Positions 8,947 to 17,357 of a DNA stretch of 64,000 nt are shown piece by piece. Position numbers and translations under genes: made by a program. Position 1 is the first letter of the stretch, and every line of letters begins with the position of its first letter. The DNA lies in the NCBI GenBank assembly GCA_019638625.1, contig JAHBTK010000007.1, positions 310,001 through 374,000 of the forward strand. The letters are read 5' to 3'. The stretch is from Chitinophagaceae bacterium (GTDB lineage Bacteria > Bacteroidota > Bacteroidia > Chitinophagales > Chitinophagaceae). The notes below the pieces were generated by a model, which worked only from the letters and a program-made list of their open reading frames with translations, did not search any database and was not told the DNA's origin.

Positions 8947-9955
8947 AAAGATAAAGTTCGCGATTATAGGGTTGGGACATATAGGAAAACGCCATGCCGC
9001 GATGATTGACCAAAATGAAGAGTGTGAATGGGTAGCGGCCTGCGACGTTCGTCCTCTGGAGGAACTCAGGATCGACCGGAAGGATATCCTGTTTACGGAT
9101 TCGTTGGACGGGTTGTTGCAAAGTAATGTGGAGTTTGATATTTTAAGTATTGCCACTCCTAACGGTTTTCACGAAGAACACGCGTTGAAAGGGTTGAAAG
9201 CAGGCAAGCATGTTGTGGTAGAAAAACCTATGGCATTAACAAAAGCCGGTTGCGAGAGAATTATATATGAAGCGTTGCACCAGCATAAACAGGTTTTTTG
9301 TATTATGCAAAACCGATATTCGCCTTCCTCAGTCTGGCTGAAGGACATCCTGTTGAAGGGGATCCTGGGTAAAATATTTGCTGTACAGGTAAACTGCTAC
9401 TGGAACAGGGATGGACGATACTATACCAAAGGAAACTGGCATGGTACGCAGTTACTGGATGGAGGAACACTGTTTACACAGTTTTCTCATTTTGTTGATA
9501 TTCTTTTCTGGTTGTTTGGAGATATCACCAATATTACCGGGCGATTTGCCAATTTTAACCACCAGGGGCTTACAGAATTTGAAGATTCCGGTTTTGTGCA
9601 GTTTGATTTTGTGAACGGAGGGATCGGCAATTTAAGCTACTCAACCTCCTGTTACGACAGGAACCTGGAGAGCAGCATCACTGTAATTGCGGAAAACGGT
9701 ATGGTAAAAGTAGGCGGGCAATATATGAACGACGTTGAATATTGCCATATCAAAGATTATACGATGCCTGAGCTTCCTCCGGCAAATCCCCCTAACGATT
9801 ATGGACCCTATAAAGGTTCTGCCGCCAACCATCATTATATATTTGAAAATGTAGTGGATGTGTTGAAGGGGCGTTCCCCTATTACAACGAATGCACTGGA
9901 AGGTCTGAAGGTCGTGGAAATCATTGAAAGGATATATAATTTGAAGCAAAATTAG
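8939..9955 (+). CDS. wbpB: WbpB/WlbA-like UDP-GlcNAcA 3-dehydrogenase (Gfo/Idh/MocA)
   Basis: A 338-residue NAD-dependent oxidoreductase. Residues 1-120 form a Rossmann fold starting with FAIIGLGHIGKRHAAM; the family lysine sits in VVVEKPMAL near residue 97. The C-terminal Gfo/Idh/MocA domain carries YYTKGNWHGTQLLDGGTLF and FSHFVD, as in the WlbA/WbpB group. It would oxidise C3 of UDP-GlcNAc uronic acid so that an aminotransferase (WbpE, not in this window) can install the 3-amino group later acetylated by the gene before it. The two genes overlap by eight bases and appear translationally coupled. A 307-base gap follows. Confidence 0.85.
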   Translation: MSKKIKFAIIGLGHIGKRHAAMIDQNEECEWVAACDVRPLEELRIDRKDILFTDSLDGLLQSNVEFDILSIATPNGFHEEHALKGLKAGKHVVVEKPMALTKAGCERIIYEALHQHKQVFCIMQNRYSPSSVWLKDILLKGILGKIFAVQVNCYWNRDGRYYTKGNWHGTQLLDGGTLFTQFSHFVDILFWLFGDITNITGRFANFNHQGLTEFEDSGFVQFDFVNGGIGNLSYSTSCYDRNLESSITVIAENGMVKVGGQYMNDVEYCHIKDYTMPELPPANPPNDYGPYKGSAANHHYIFENVVDVLKGRSPITTNALEGLKVVEIIERIYNLKQN

Positions 9956-10008
9956 GGGTGCTTTAGATATGGCTATGATTTGACGAAGGTTATAAGCGAA
10001 TATCGGCA

Positions 10009-10077
10009 TTGAATCTTTATAAAATCTATATTTGCCATACGAAAAGATAAACTCAGGCGTTGTAAACTGCTGAGTTT
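10009..10077 (+). promoter_or_regulatory. Promoter and hairpin leader upstream of upxY
   Basis: TTG (10009-10011) and TATATTTG (10027-10034) form a Bacteroidota-type promoter, with a rather short 15-base spacer. Transcription would start near 10040. A perfect 8-bp stem follows at once (AAACTCAG 10049-10056, CTGAGTTT 10070-10077). The leader then runs about 220 bases to the antiterminator gene and contains a T-run (10130-10138) and a second small stem (CAGTCA 10201-10206 / TGACTG 10220-10225). This is the kind of leader on which UpxY proteins act in Bacteroides. The 9956-10262 gap holds no gene. Confidence 0.5.
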
Positions 10078-10265
10078 GATAGAGTTCTTGCATTTGATCC
10101 CTGGAGAGATGAAGTGTGTAACAGGTTTGTTTTTTTTGTAATGTGAGGTGGCTCCATTCTTGGTACAAAGGTCAGAACTTATAAAATGCTTACAACCGGA
10201 CAGTCAGGACCCTGCTCTGTGACTGAGAGGGCGAAGCCGTGCGGTAACTTTATTAAAGCCTTGTG

Positions 10266-10760
10266 ATGAATATGGAAAACTGGTATGCTGTTTATACAAA
10301 ACCGCGTTGGGAAAAGAAAGTTTTCAATCTTTTGGTTGAAGCGGGCATTGTCGCCTATTGTCCTTTAAATAAGGTTCAGCGAAGATGGAGCGACCGGTTG
10401 AAGATCGTTAATGAGCCGTTATTTAAATCTTATGTTTTTGTCCGGATCGGACCGACACAGATGAAGGCGGTGAGGATGATCAGCGGAGTCGTCAATTTTG
10501 TGTATTGGAATGGCAGTCCCGCCATCATCAAAGACCATGAGGTTAATACCATAAAGAGATTCCTGAATGAATACGAGTTTGTAAATGTGCAGCATATCCG
10601 TCTTGAGCCTTCACAAAGGATCCGGTTCAACAACGGGGTGCTGATGGATTCGGAGGGAACGGTAACCTGGTCTGAAAAGAACAAAGTGCAGGTATTGCTG
10701 GAGAGCCTGGGTTTTAAACTGACAGCCGATTTATTAACGAACGAGATCAAACCAATATAG
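10266..10760 (+). CDS. UpxY/NusG-family transcription antiterminator
   Basis: A 164-residue NusG-like protein. The N-terminal NGN domain (about residues 4-110) carries WYAVYTKPRWEKKV, CPLNKVQRRWSDR and EPLFKSYVFVRI, hallmarks of UpxY/RfaH-type specialised NusG proteins. A short C-terminal KOW-like part follows. Such proteins ride RNA polymerase and suppress premature termination in the long polysaccharide operon that carries them. GTG at 10263 and ATG at 10272 are alternative starts; I prefer the ATG at 10266. It lies between the two sugar-modification genes and the export genes, so it may head the main operon and act on its own leader. Confidence 0.88.
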   Translation: MNMENWYAVYTKPRWEKKVFNLLVEAGIVAYCPLNKVQRRWSDRLKIVNEPLFKSYVFVRIGPTQMKAVRMISGVVNFVYWNGSPAIIKDHEVNTIKRFLNEYEFVNVQHIRLEPSQRIRFNNGVLMDSEGTVTWSEKNKVQVLLESLGFKLTADLLTNEIKPI

Positions 10761-10794
10761 ATACAACCAACTTATATGAACCAAACCAACATGA

Positions 10795-11613
10795 ATGAAA
10801 AGCCTCTTGAATCTTTTTCTACATAAGTCTTCCTATTACTTCTTGACCATACCGGTTTTCCTGTTTTTCCTTTCCTGCAAAACCCCCAAGCAGGTACAGT
10901 ATTTTAGAGGGTCTATCGATACAGCTTCACTCAGCAAAATCAATATTCCTGAACCTGCTATTCAAACAGGGGATATTATCGGCATTACTGTTTTCAGTGA
11001 TAATACTGCGGCTACAGCGCCTTTTAACCAGCAGGCAATCAACGAGCAGGACCCTACTCTCCCTGCCGTAAGCAGTATTGCCCCCACGCCCGTTATGCCT
11101 CAATACCTGGTGGACGCCGACGGTAATATCCAGGTTTATACTTTAGGGCTTTTACATGTTGAAGGGCTTACCCGCGCGCAGTTAAGTGTTTTACTTAAAG
11201 AAAAGCTGTCTGCATACCTGAAGAATCCGTATTGTGTGATCCGGTTTCTGAATTATAAATTTACCATCCTGGGCGAAGTAACCCGGCAGGGGGTATATTC
11301 CATTCCGGGGGAGACGATGAATATTCTCCAGGCGCTGGGTATGGCCGGAGACCTGACGATGTATGGATTGAAGGACAGCATCCTTGTGATGCGGGAATAC
11401 GGGGGGCAAAGAAGCTTTGGTTATCTGGATGTAAGTGACCCCAATGTCATTAACTCTCCCTTTTACTATCTTAAGCAGAATGATGTGGTAATGGTAAGGG
11501 CAAATCCTAAAAAGCCGGTAGCAAGCGATCAGTCAACTATGCGGGCGCTGACCATTACAGCTACCATTGCTTCCATATTGGTAAGCATTAGCCTGATAGT
11601 TTCCCGCTTTTAA
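10795..11613 (+). CDS. wza: Polysaccharide export outer-membrane lipoprotein (Wza-type)
   Basis: A 272-residue lipoprotein. The signal peptide ends in the lipobox FFLSC (Cys near residue 28), followed by a Poly_export domain (about 55-140: IQTGDIIGITVF, YLVDADGNIQVYTLG) and an SLBB-like segment (about 150-235: FTILGEVTRQGVYSIPG). A C-terminal hydrophobic helix at about 248-269 may span the outer membrane as in Wza. It would form the exit channel for the polymer. The start at 10795 is chosen over an out-of-frame ATG at 10791. The 34 bases before it are the only gap from upxY, and the kinase gene follows after 17 bases, so the three are probably one operon. Confidence 0.92.
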   Translation: MKSLLNLFLHKSSYYFLTIPVFLFFLSCKTPKQVQYFRGSIDTASLSKINIPEPAIQTGDIIGITVFSDNTAATAPFNQQAINEQDPTLPAVSSIAPTPVMPQYLVDADGNIQVYTLGLLHVEGLTRAQLSVLLKEKLSAYLKNPYCVIRFLNYKFTILGEVTRQGVYSIPGETMNILQALGMAGDLTMYGLKDSILVMREYGGQRSFGYLDVSDPNVINSPFYYLKQNDVVMVRANPKKPVASDQSTMRALTITATIASILVSISLIVSRF

Positions 11614-11630
11614 TAAAAATATGGCAAATT

Positions 11631-13991
11631 ATGTTTGATCCATTTAATGCAGAACCGGAGAGGTCCTCACAGCGGAAGGAATTCAATTTAAAGGAGTTCT
11701 TCTTTAAATACCTGCGTTATTGGCCCTATCTGGCTACCGGTATAGCGGTAGCCCTGTTCCTTGCTTTCCTGTATATTCGCTATTCCACACCCATTTACAG
11801 TGCCAGGGGGGCGTTATTTATCGACAAGCAAACAACCTCCGGTAGCAGGGGGCAGGGACTGGATGAAATGTTCATGTTTTCGGGTAATATGCTCAACCTC
11901 AGCAATGAGCAGCAGATACTTAAATCCCGTCCTTTATTACGCAGGGTTGTACAAAGTCTACATCTGCAGGTCAGTTATTACAACAAGGGGAATGTCCGTT
12001 CCTCCAATATTTATGGAAGTTCACCTTTTGTACTGGAGATTATCAGCCTGAAAGACCCTTTGGCCTCTTTTTCCCTGGAAATTGAAGCGGAAGAGCAGCA
12101 GTTTTTACTGCAGGGAAAAAATGCAGCTATTCCGTATGGCGGTATATTTGAAACTGAAGCGGGCATGTTCCGTCTGAACAGGAACGCAGGGCCGACTCTC
12201 AGCGCATTCGAAAGCAGGATATATACCATTACTAACCAGCCTGAAAACAGCCGGGCGGCAGCGATAGCCAAAGCCTTGGCCATTAAGCAAAGTGTAGATC
12301 AGGCAACCATCCTGGACATTGAATACGAATCCGATAATGTAAAGCTTTGCAGGGATGTGGTCAACCAGGTGATGAAGGAATATGCCAACATGAACGTGGA
12401 AGAGAAAAGAGAGATATCCAGCATTACCATGCAATTCATTGATGAGCGGTTGGATACGCTTAGAAATGAACTGGGGGGAGTGGAAACCGGCTTACAGCAA
12501 TATCGGGAAAAAAACGAAGTGATTGATCTCGGCGCCCAGTCTTCCATATATTTTGGCAGCTTATCGGAAGCGAATAACCAGCTCAATGCTTTGCAAATAC
12601 AGAATGGGCTGGTAGGTTATCTCCTGAGTTATATAGCGAACCCCGGGAATCAGCACAAGATCGTGCCGGTAGACTTGGGTATCCAGGAACCGACATTGAC
12701 ACCACTCCTGAGTCAATATAATGCACAGCAATTGCAACGCAGTCAGACCGCCCAGTCCGTGGGGCCGTTACATAGTTCGCTGGCTTCTGCAGATCTGGCA
12801 CTGGGAGAACTACGGGATCAAATAATAGAAGCCCTGCAAAATGTAAAGAAGTCATACAATATTACTGCACAAAAGCTACAAGAGCAGATCAATCACTCTC
12901 AGGCCAATATCCGGTCTGTACCTGCTAAAGCCAAGAACCTGTTGGATATCGAACGGCAGCAGAAGATCAAAGAGAACCTTTATCTTTTTCTGCTGGAGAA
13001 AAGGGAAGAAGCGGCTATATCCGCAGCGGCTACTATAGCAAGCTCCAAGCCGCTGGAAGATGCTGCAGGCTCTCCCAGTCCTATCAAACCGAATGGTCGA
13101 AACGTTTATCTGATAGCGCTATTGGCAGGTATACTATTGCCGGTAGCAACTATCTTTATAATGGAAATGCTCAATGATAAGATACTCGAGCGGGAGGAAG
13201 TGGTCAGGCTCACTTCCACTCCCGTAGTAGGGGAAGTGGGACATGGTGAAGAAACGCTTGTGGTGCAGTCTGGCAGCAGAACGGTGGTGGCAGAGCAGTT
13301 CCGCATTATGCGCACGAATATCCAGTACCTGATCAATAAAACAGAAAACCCCGTGGTGCTGGTTACCTCGTCCGTAAGCGGTGAAGGAAAATCGTTTGTT
13401 GCCACCAATTTCGGTGCAGCATTGGCCCTGACCGGAAAAAAGACAATAATACTGGAATTTGATATCCGCAAGCCACGTTTATTGAAAGGGTTGAATATGG
13501 AAGCTGCGAAAGGGCTCAGTAACTATATCATCGGTAAAGCAACACTTGATGAGATCATTCTCCCCGTTCCTGCGATCCCTGATCTGTATGTTATAGGATG
13601 TGGCCCTATTCCGCCTAATCCATCAGAGTTATTACTGGATCCAAAAGTGGGAGATCTTTTTCGGCTGCTGAAAGAACGGTTTGCAAATATTGTAATAGAT
13701 ACGGCGCCGGTTGGGTTGGTAAGCGATGGTTTTACGTTGGGCGTACATGCAGATACCAGCATCTATATTGTCCGCCAGGGCTACACGCTGAGAAGGCAAC
13801 TGAGTATGGTAGAGGAGTTGTATCAAAAGAAGCGCCTGCCGAATATGGGATTAGTGGTAAATGATATACAAACACAAGGGCGCTATAAGGGGTACTATGG
13901 GTATGGAGGCGGCAGTTATTATGGCTATGGAGCTTACGGTTATGGTTATGGCGGGGAGTATTTTGAAAAGACCAGAAAGAAAAAATCTTAG
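11631..13991 (+). CDS. wzc: Wzc-type polysaccharide co-polymerase with tyrosine autokinase
   Basis: A 786-residue inner-membrane protein. A transmembrane helix near residues 33-52 leads into a Wzz-type periplasmic domain with long coiled coil (about 240-460), then a second helix near 490-510. A cytoplasmic BY-kinase domain follows: Walker A SSVSGEGKS with Lys587, Walker A' LEFDIRKP, Walker B IVIDTAP. The last 40 residues are a Tyr/Gly-rich tail (YYGYGGGSYYGYGAYGYGYG) that would be autophosphorylated. It controls chain length and contacts the Wza channel. Kinase and co-polymerase are fused, as in Proteobacteria and Bacteroidota. The matching phosphatase is at the far end of the locus (30479-31222). 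Confidence 0.95.
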   Translation: MFDPFNAEPERSSQRKEFNLKEFFFKYLRYWPYLATGIAVALFLAFLYIRYSTPIYSARGALFIDKQTTSGSRGQGLDEMFMFSGNMLNLSNEQQILKSRPLLRRVVQSLHLQVSYYNKGNVRSSNIYGSSPFVLEIISLKDPLASFSLEIEAEEQQFLLQGKNAAIPYGGIFETEAGMFRLNRNAGPTLSAFESRIYTITNQPENSRAAAIAKALAIKQSVDQATILDIEYESDNVKLCRDVVNQVMKEYANMNVEEKREISSITMQFIDERLDTLRNELGGVETGLQQYREKNEVIDLGAQSSIYFGSLSEANNQLNALQIQNGLVGYLLSYIANPGNQHKIVPVDLGIQEPTLTPLLSQYNAQQLQRSQTAQSVGPLHSSLASADLALGELRDQIIEALQNVKKSYNITAQKLQEQINHSQANIRSVPAKAKNLLDIERQQKIKENLYLFLLEKREEAAISAAATIASSKPLEDAAGSPSPIKPNGRNVYLIALLAGILLPVATIFIMEMLNDKILEREEVVRLTSTPVVGEVGHGEETLVVQSGSRTVVAEQFRIMRTNIQYLINKTENPVVLVTSSVSGEGKSFVATNFGAALALTGKKTIILEFDIRKPRLLKGLNMEAAKGLSNYIIGKATLDEIILPVPAIPDLYVIGCGPIPPNPSELLLDPKVGDLFRLLKERFANIVIDTAPVGLVSDGFTLGVHADTSIYIVRQGYTLRRQLSMVEELYQKKRLPNMGLVVNDIQTQGRYKGYYGYGGGSYYGYGAYGYGYGGEYFEKTRKKKS

Positions 13992-14003
13992 GCAAATATT
14001 TTA

Positions 14004-15302
14004 ATGGGAAAAAAAGGTAGTTTTTTTAGTGCTCTCAAAAGAGTGTTGGGCTCCCTTTTTGTAAAAAACTCAATAAAGCTTGCCGGGGCAACCACCATCA
14101 CACAGGTTATTGCGATCGGAACGGCGCCGATCCTCTATAGGATATACGACAGGGAAAATTATGGAACCCTTGGTCTTTATATGGCAATAGCCAACGTGCT
14201 GGGAGTTTTTAGCACGCTGCAGTACACTCAAACGATCCTGATAGAAAAAGATAACAGGAACGCGGTGTTAGCCGTATGGATGAATAGGTATATTAATGCT
14301 TTTTTCTCTTTGTTGGTATTGGTGCTGTTGCTGATCCTTTATCGCCCGTTGACTGCCTGGGCAAACAATCCGGCAATAAACAACTGGTTGTGGTTCCTTC
14401 CCGCATCAATTTTTTTTAGCGGGCAAAATGAACTTTACAGGGTATGGGCTGTCAGAAATAAAGAATTTAACATACTGTCCTTAAATTCGGTGCTTACAGG
14501 TTTACTTGTGCCGGCAGTCTCTATTACGCTGGGCTTATGGATAAGATCGGAAGCAGGCTTGTTTGCCGGGCTGCTTGTCAGTCAGTTTGTTCCGGCGGTG
14601 ATCCTCTTTTTTTCTTTACAAAAAAAATATTCATTTAAAATAGGATATTCATTTCAGGACCTGAAAATGTTGGCAGTAAAACACAGGAACTTCCCCAGGT
14701 TTGGCCTGAGTTCTGAATTTGTAAACCGCTTTACCAACCAATTGCCCGTTTTCTTTCTCAATACGTATGCCGGTAGCGCGATGGTGGGCGTTTACAATTT
14801 ATGCACAAGGATGTTAGTGTTGCCTATCCAACTGGTGGGAAGCGCAATAAGCACGGTGTACCAGCAGCGGGCTACAGAAGACTTTCATAAGACCGGAACT
14901 TGTATTAGAATATTTAAAAAGACGGCATTGACCCTGTCTATGGTATCGTTTCTGCCTTTGCTTGTAATTTTTTCCTTTGGACCACAGTTGTTTTCCTTTG
15001 TATTCGGGACACCCTGGAGAGAGGCGGGAGAATTTGCAAGGATCTTTGTGGTGATGTTTACGGCTCAGTTGATAGTGAGTCCTCTGACTTACATATTCAT
15101 AATACGAAATCGGTTAAGTATAGATTTCTGGTATCATATGGGTATTCTGACAACACTGGCTCTGGCTTATTCAATAGGAATACATTATTTCGGGGTCAGA
15201 ACATCGTTGTGGTTACATTCCCTGGGATATACTGTCTGGTATCTCATTTATTTTATGGCATCCTATAAATTATCAAACAATGCAGCCCCGGAACCCAGGT
15301 AG
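14004..15302 (+). CDS. wzx: Oligosaccharide flippase (Wzx-type)
   Basis: A 432-residue polytopic membrane protein of the MOP/polysaccharide transporter superfamily, with about 12 hydrophobic segments from residue 25 on. The N-terminal half has the usual order of an amphipathic start (SLFVKNSIKLAGATTITQVI), a charged loop after TM2 (YDRENYGTLGLY) and TM pairs. It would flip lipid-linked repeat units across the inner membrane for Wzy polymerisation. It begins 12 bases after wzc and its 3' end overlaps the next gene by 23 bases. Confidence 0.87.
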   Translation: MGKKGSFFSALKRVLGSLFVKNSIKLAGATTITQVIAIGTAPILYRIYDRENYGTLGLYMAIANVLGVFSTLQYTQTILIEKDNRNAVLAVWMNRYINAFFSLLVLVLLLILYRPLTAWANNPAINNWLWFLPASIFFSGQNELYRVWAVRNKEFNILSLNSVLTGLLVPAVSITLGLWIRSEAGLFAGLLVSQFVPAVILFFSLQKKYSFKIGYSFQDLKMLAVKHRNFPRFGLSSEFVNRFTNQLPVFFLNTYAGSAMVGVYNLCTRMLVLPIQLVGSAISTVYQQRATEDFHKTGTCIRIFKKTALTLSMVSFLPLLVIFSFGPQLFSFVFGTPWREAGEFARIFVVMFTAQLIVSPLTYIFIIRNRLSIDFWYHMGILTTLALAYSIGIHYFGVRTSLWLHSLGYTVWYLIYFMASYKLSNNAAPEPR

Positions 15303-15957
15303 ATGGTTTCGTTACTTTTGCATTTTAACTCCGAACTTCTTACTCAGGAGATTGGCAGTAGTTTTAAGAGGTTTTTCTTTCATCAGGCATACAAAGGAAA
15401 CACAAACTCCAATAACCTTTGATATGTGGTATGCTCAGAAAATATTGGGACACAATCGTTCTGCGCCTTGGCCGGTCCATTTTACAAGCCGGGTGTTTAA
15501 CTGGAAAAATATTATTACGGGTATCGACACGTCTCCGGGATATTCGCCGGGTAATTATATATCTGCGATATACGGAGAGATCACAATTGGCAATTATACG
15601 CAGATCGGGCCGAATGTTGCCATAATTGCTGACAACCATAATGTATATGACACGAGAGAGCATATATCGAAAGATGTTGTTATTGGAAGCTATTGTTGGA
15701 TTGGTTTTGGTGCAATTATTTTACCGGGCGTAGTACTGGGTGATTTTACTATCGTTGCTGCAGGATCGGTTGTAACGAGGTCTTTTCCCGAAGGTTATTG
15801 TGTTATCGGGGGTAATGTTGCGGCAATCATCAAAAAACTGGATACAGCGAAATGTAAAAAATTTGAAAATGAATATAAATACGTAGGATATTATACGTTT
15901 GACGATTATAGTAAACTTATGGAAAAAGTAAGAGGAGAAGATGATAAACATAGTTGA
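15280..15957 (+). CDS. Hexapeptide-repeat O-acyltransferase
   Basis: A 225-residue protein with an N-terminal, partly hydrophobic extension (residues 1-60) before the left-handed beta-helix (about 95-185: IYGEITIGNYTQIGPNVAII, DNHNVYD, DVVIGSYCWIGFGAIILPG, GSVVTRSFPEG). The DNHNVYD segment supplies the usual catalytic His. It resembles maltose/galactoside-type and WcaF-like acetyltransferases that decorate polysaccharides; the substrate is unknown. The ATG at 15280 lies inside the 3' end of wzx (23-base overlap), and its own end overlaps hisH by 17 bases, indicating tight coupling. Confidence 0.82.
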   Translation: MQPRNPGRWFRYFCILTPNFLLRRLAVVLRGFSFIRHTKETQTPITFDMWYAQKILGHNRSAPWPVHFTSRVFNWKNIITGIDTSPGYSPGNYISAIYGEITIGNYTQIGPNVAIIADNHNVYDTREHISKDVVIGSYCWIGFGAIILPGVVLGDFTIVAAGSVVTRSFPEGYCVIGGNVAAIIKKLDTAKCKKFENEYKYVGYYTFDDYSKLMEKVRGEDDKHS

Positions 15958-16561
15958 CTACGGAGTCGGCAACCTGACTTCCATTTTAAATATGATAAAA
16001 AAAGTCGGTTATCGTAATGTCAGGATCTCTGGGGATGCCGGTGCTATCGGAGATGCGGATAAGCTTATTTTACCGGGTGTCGGTCATTTTGATTTTGGAA
16101 TGCAACAACTGAGGAAGTCGGGATTGGTGGATATGCTGAATAAAGAGGTGCTGGAGAACAGGAAAATGATCCTGGGAATATGTCTTGGGGCGCAGCTATT
16201 GACCAGGTCGAGCGAAGAGGGGAAAGAAAAGGGGTTGGGTTGGATCGAGGCGGAAACGGTGAGATTTGATGCTTCGAGAATAGGGGATAAACTGAAAGTG
16301 CCCCATATGGGATGGTCGAATATAACTGTTGAAAAGGAAAGCAGGTTGTTTAAAGATATGTTTGAAGAGCCACGGTTCTATTTTGTCCATTCTTATCATA
16401 TCGTTTGTGATCATTCTGAGGATGTGATTGCAACTGCCAGGCACGGCTATCGTTTTACCGCCGGTATAGAAAGAGGGAATATTCTTGGTATGCAGTTTCA
16501 TCCTGAAAAGAGTCACAAGTTTGGAATGAAGCTGCTCGAAAATTTTATACATAATTATTAG
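15941..16561 (+). CDS. hisH: HisH-type glutaminase subunit (acetamidino module)
   Basis: A 206-residue class I glutamine amidotransferase. The oxyanion/nucleophile motif GICLGAQLL supplies the catalytic Cys (near residue 79), and QFHPEKSHKFG near 187 supplies His and Glu, so ammonia release from glutamine should be intact. The start MINIVDYGVGNLTSI is standard for HisH. It lies in a polysaccharide operon, directly before a HisF paralogue lacking Asp11 and a WbpG-type amidotransferase. It is therefore better read as the ammonia-producing subunit of sugar amidination than as a histidine enzyme. The stop overlaps the hisF GTG by one base (TAGTG). Confidence 0.9.
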   Translation: MINIVDYGVGNLTSILNMIKKVGYRNVRISGDAGAIGDADKLILPGVGHFDFGMQQLRKSGLVDMLNKEVLENRKMILGICLGAQLLTRSSEEGKEKGLGWIEAETVRFDASRIGDKLKVPHMGWSNITVEKESRLFKDMFEEPRFYFVHSYHIVCDHSEDVIATARHGYRFTAGIERGNILGMQFHPEKSHKFGMKLLENFIHNY

Positions 16562-17328
16562 TGAGAAGAATACGGGTAATTCCCATTTTGTTGCTGCATA
16601 AAGGCGGGTTGGTCAAATCCGTTCGGTTTAAAAGCTATAAGTATATCGGGGATCCTATAAATGCGGTTAAAATCTTTAATGAGAAGGAAGTTGATGAAAT
16701 TGTGGTGCTGGATATAGACGCCAGTCGTGATAAACGTGCACCGAACGTAAAGATGATAGCAGACATTGTGGGGGAAGCATTTATACCGGTTGCTTATGGT
16801 GGTGGAATTACAACTTTGGAAGAAGTAAAAGAGTTGTTTTATAATGGGATAGAAAAAGTGGTTATAAATCAGGCTGCCATCTCTAATCCCGACCTGATTA
16901 CGCAGATTGCCAATTCTTTTGGAAGTCAGAGCGTTGTGGTGAGTATTGATGTGAAAAAGAATATTCTAAAGGGAAACAGGGTATATACCATGAACGGAAA
17001 AACGGCTACAGGCTACAAGCCTATAGAGTTTATACATCGTGTAGTGAATGCCGGCGCCGGTGAAATACTGCTGAATAGCATAGACAGAGATGGAACCTAT
17101 AAGGGGTATGATCTGTTATTGCTGAAAGAGCTGGCAGAGGCTGTGAATGTACCGCTGGTCATTGCAGGGGGAGCTTCGGGAATCGAAGATTTTTGTGCAG
17201 GAGTGAATGCCGGTGCTTCCGCTGTGGCAGCGGGTAGTATGTTTGTGTTTCAGCGACCACATAATGCAGTGTTGATCACATATCCTTCACAAAAGCTGTT
17301 GGAAACGGAGTTGTATTCCAGGATTTAG
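16561..17328 (+). CDS. hisF: AglZ/HisF2-type cyclase paralogue for acetamidino synthesis
   Basis: A 255-residue (beta/alpha)8 barrel that aligns without gaps to the first 20 residues of HisF. Its start RRIRVIPILLLHKGGLVKS puts Leu at position 11, where histidine-pathway HisF has the catalytic Asp (LDVKDG). Asp130 (VVVSIDVKK) and SIDRDGT are kept. The fold and ammonia tunnel should therefore persist, while the imidazole-forming reaction should not. This is the pattern expected for HisF2 proteins that pass ammonia from HisH to a WbpG partner. Start is GTG, sharing one base with the hisH stop. The wbpG-like gene begins 29 bases after the stop. Confidence 0.9.
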   Translation: MRRIRVIPILLLHKGGLVKSVRFKSYKYIGDPINAVKIFNEKEVDEIVVLDIDASRDKRAPNVKMIADIVGEAFIPVAYGGGITTLEEVKELFYNGIEKVVINQAAISNPDLITQIANSFGSQSVVVSIDVKKNILKGNRVYTMNGKTATGYKPIEFIHRVVNAGAGEILLNSIDRDGTYKGYDLLLLKELAEAVNVPLVIAGGASGIEDFCAGVNAGASAVAAGSMFVFQRPHNAVLITYPSQKLLETELYSRI

Positions 17329-17357
17329 TTTTCAAATTAGTAAAATCAGTAGGTGAC

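Noticed and set aside
15941..17328. hisH and hisF read as histidine biosynthesis genes
   Set aside because: No other his genes are nearby, they lie inside a polysaccharide operon next to a WbpG-like gene, and HisF lacks Asp11.
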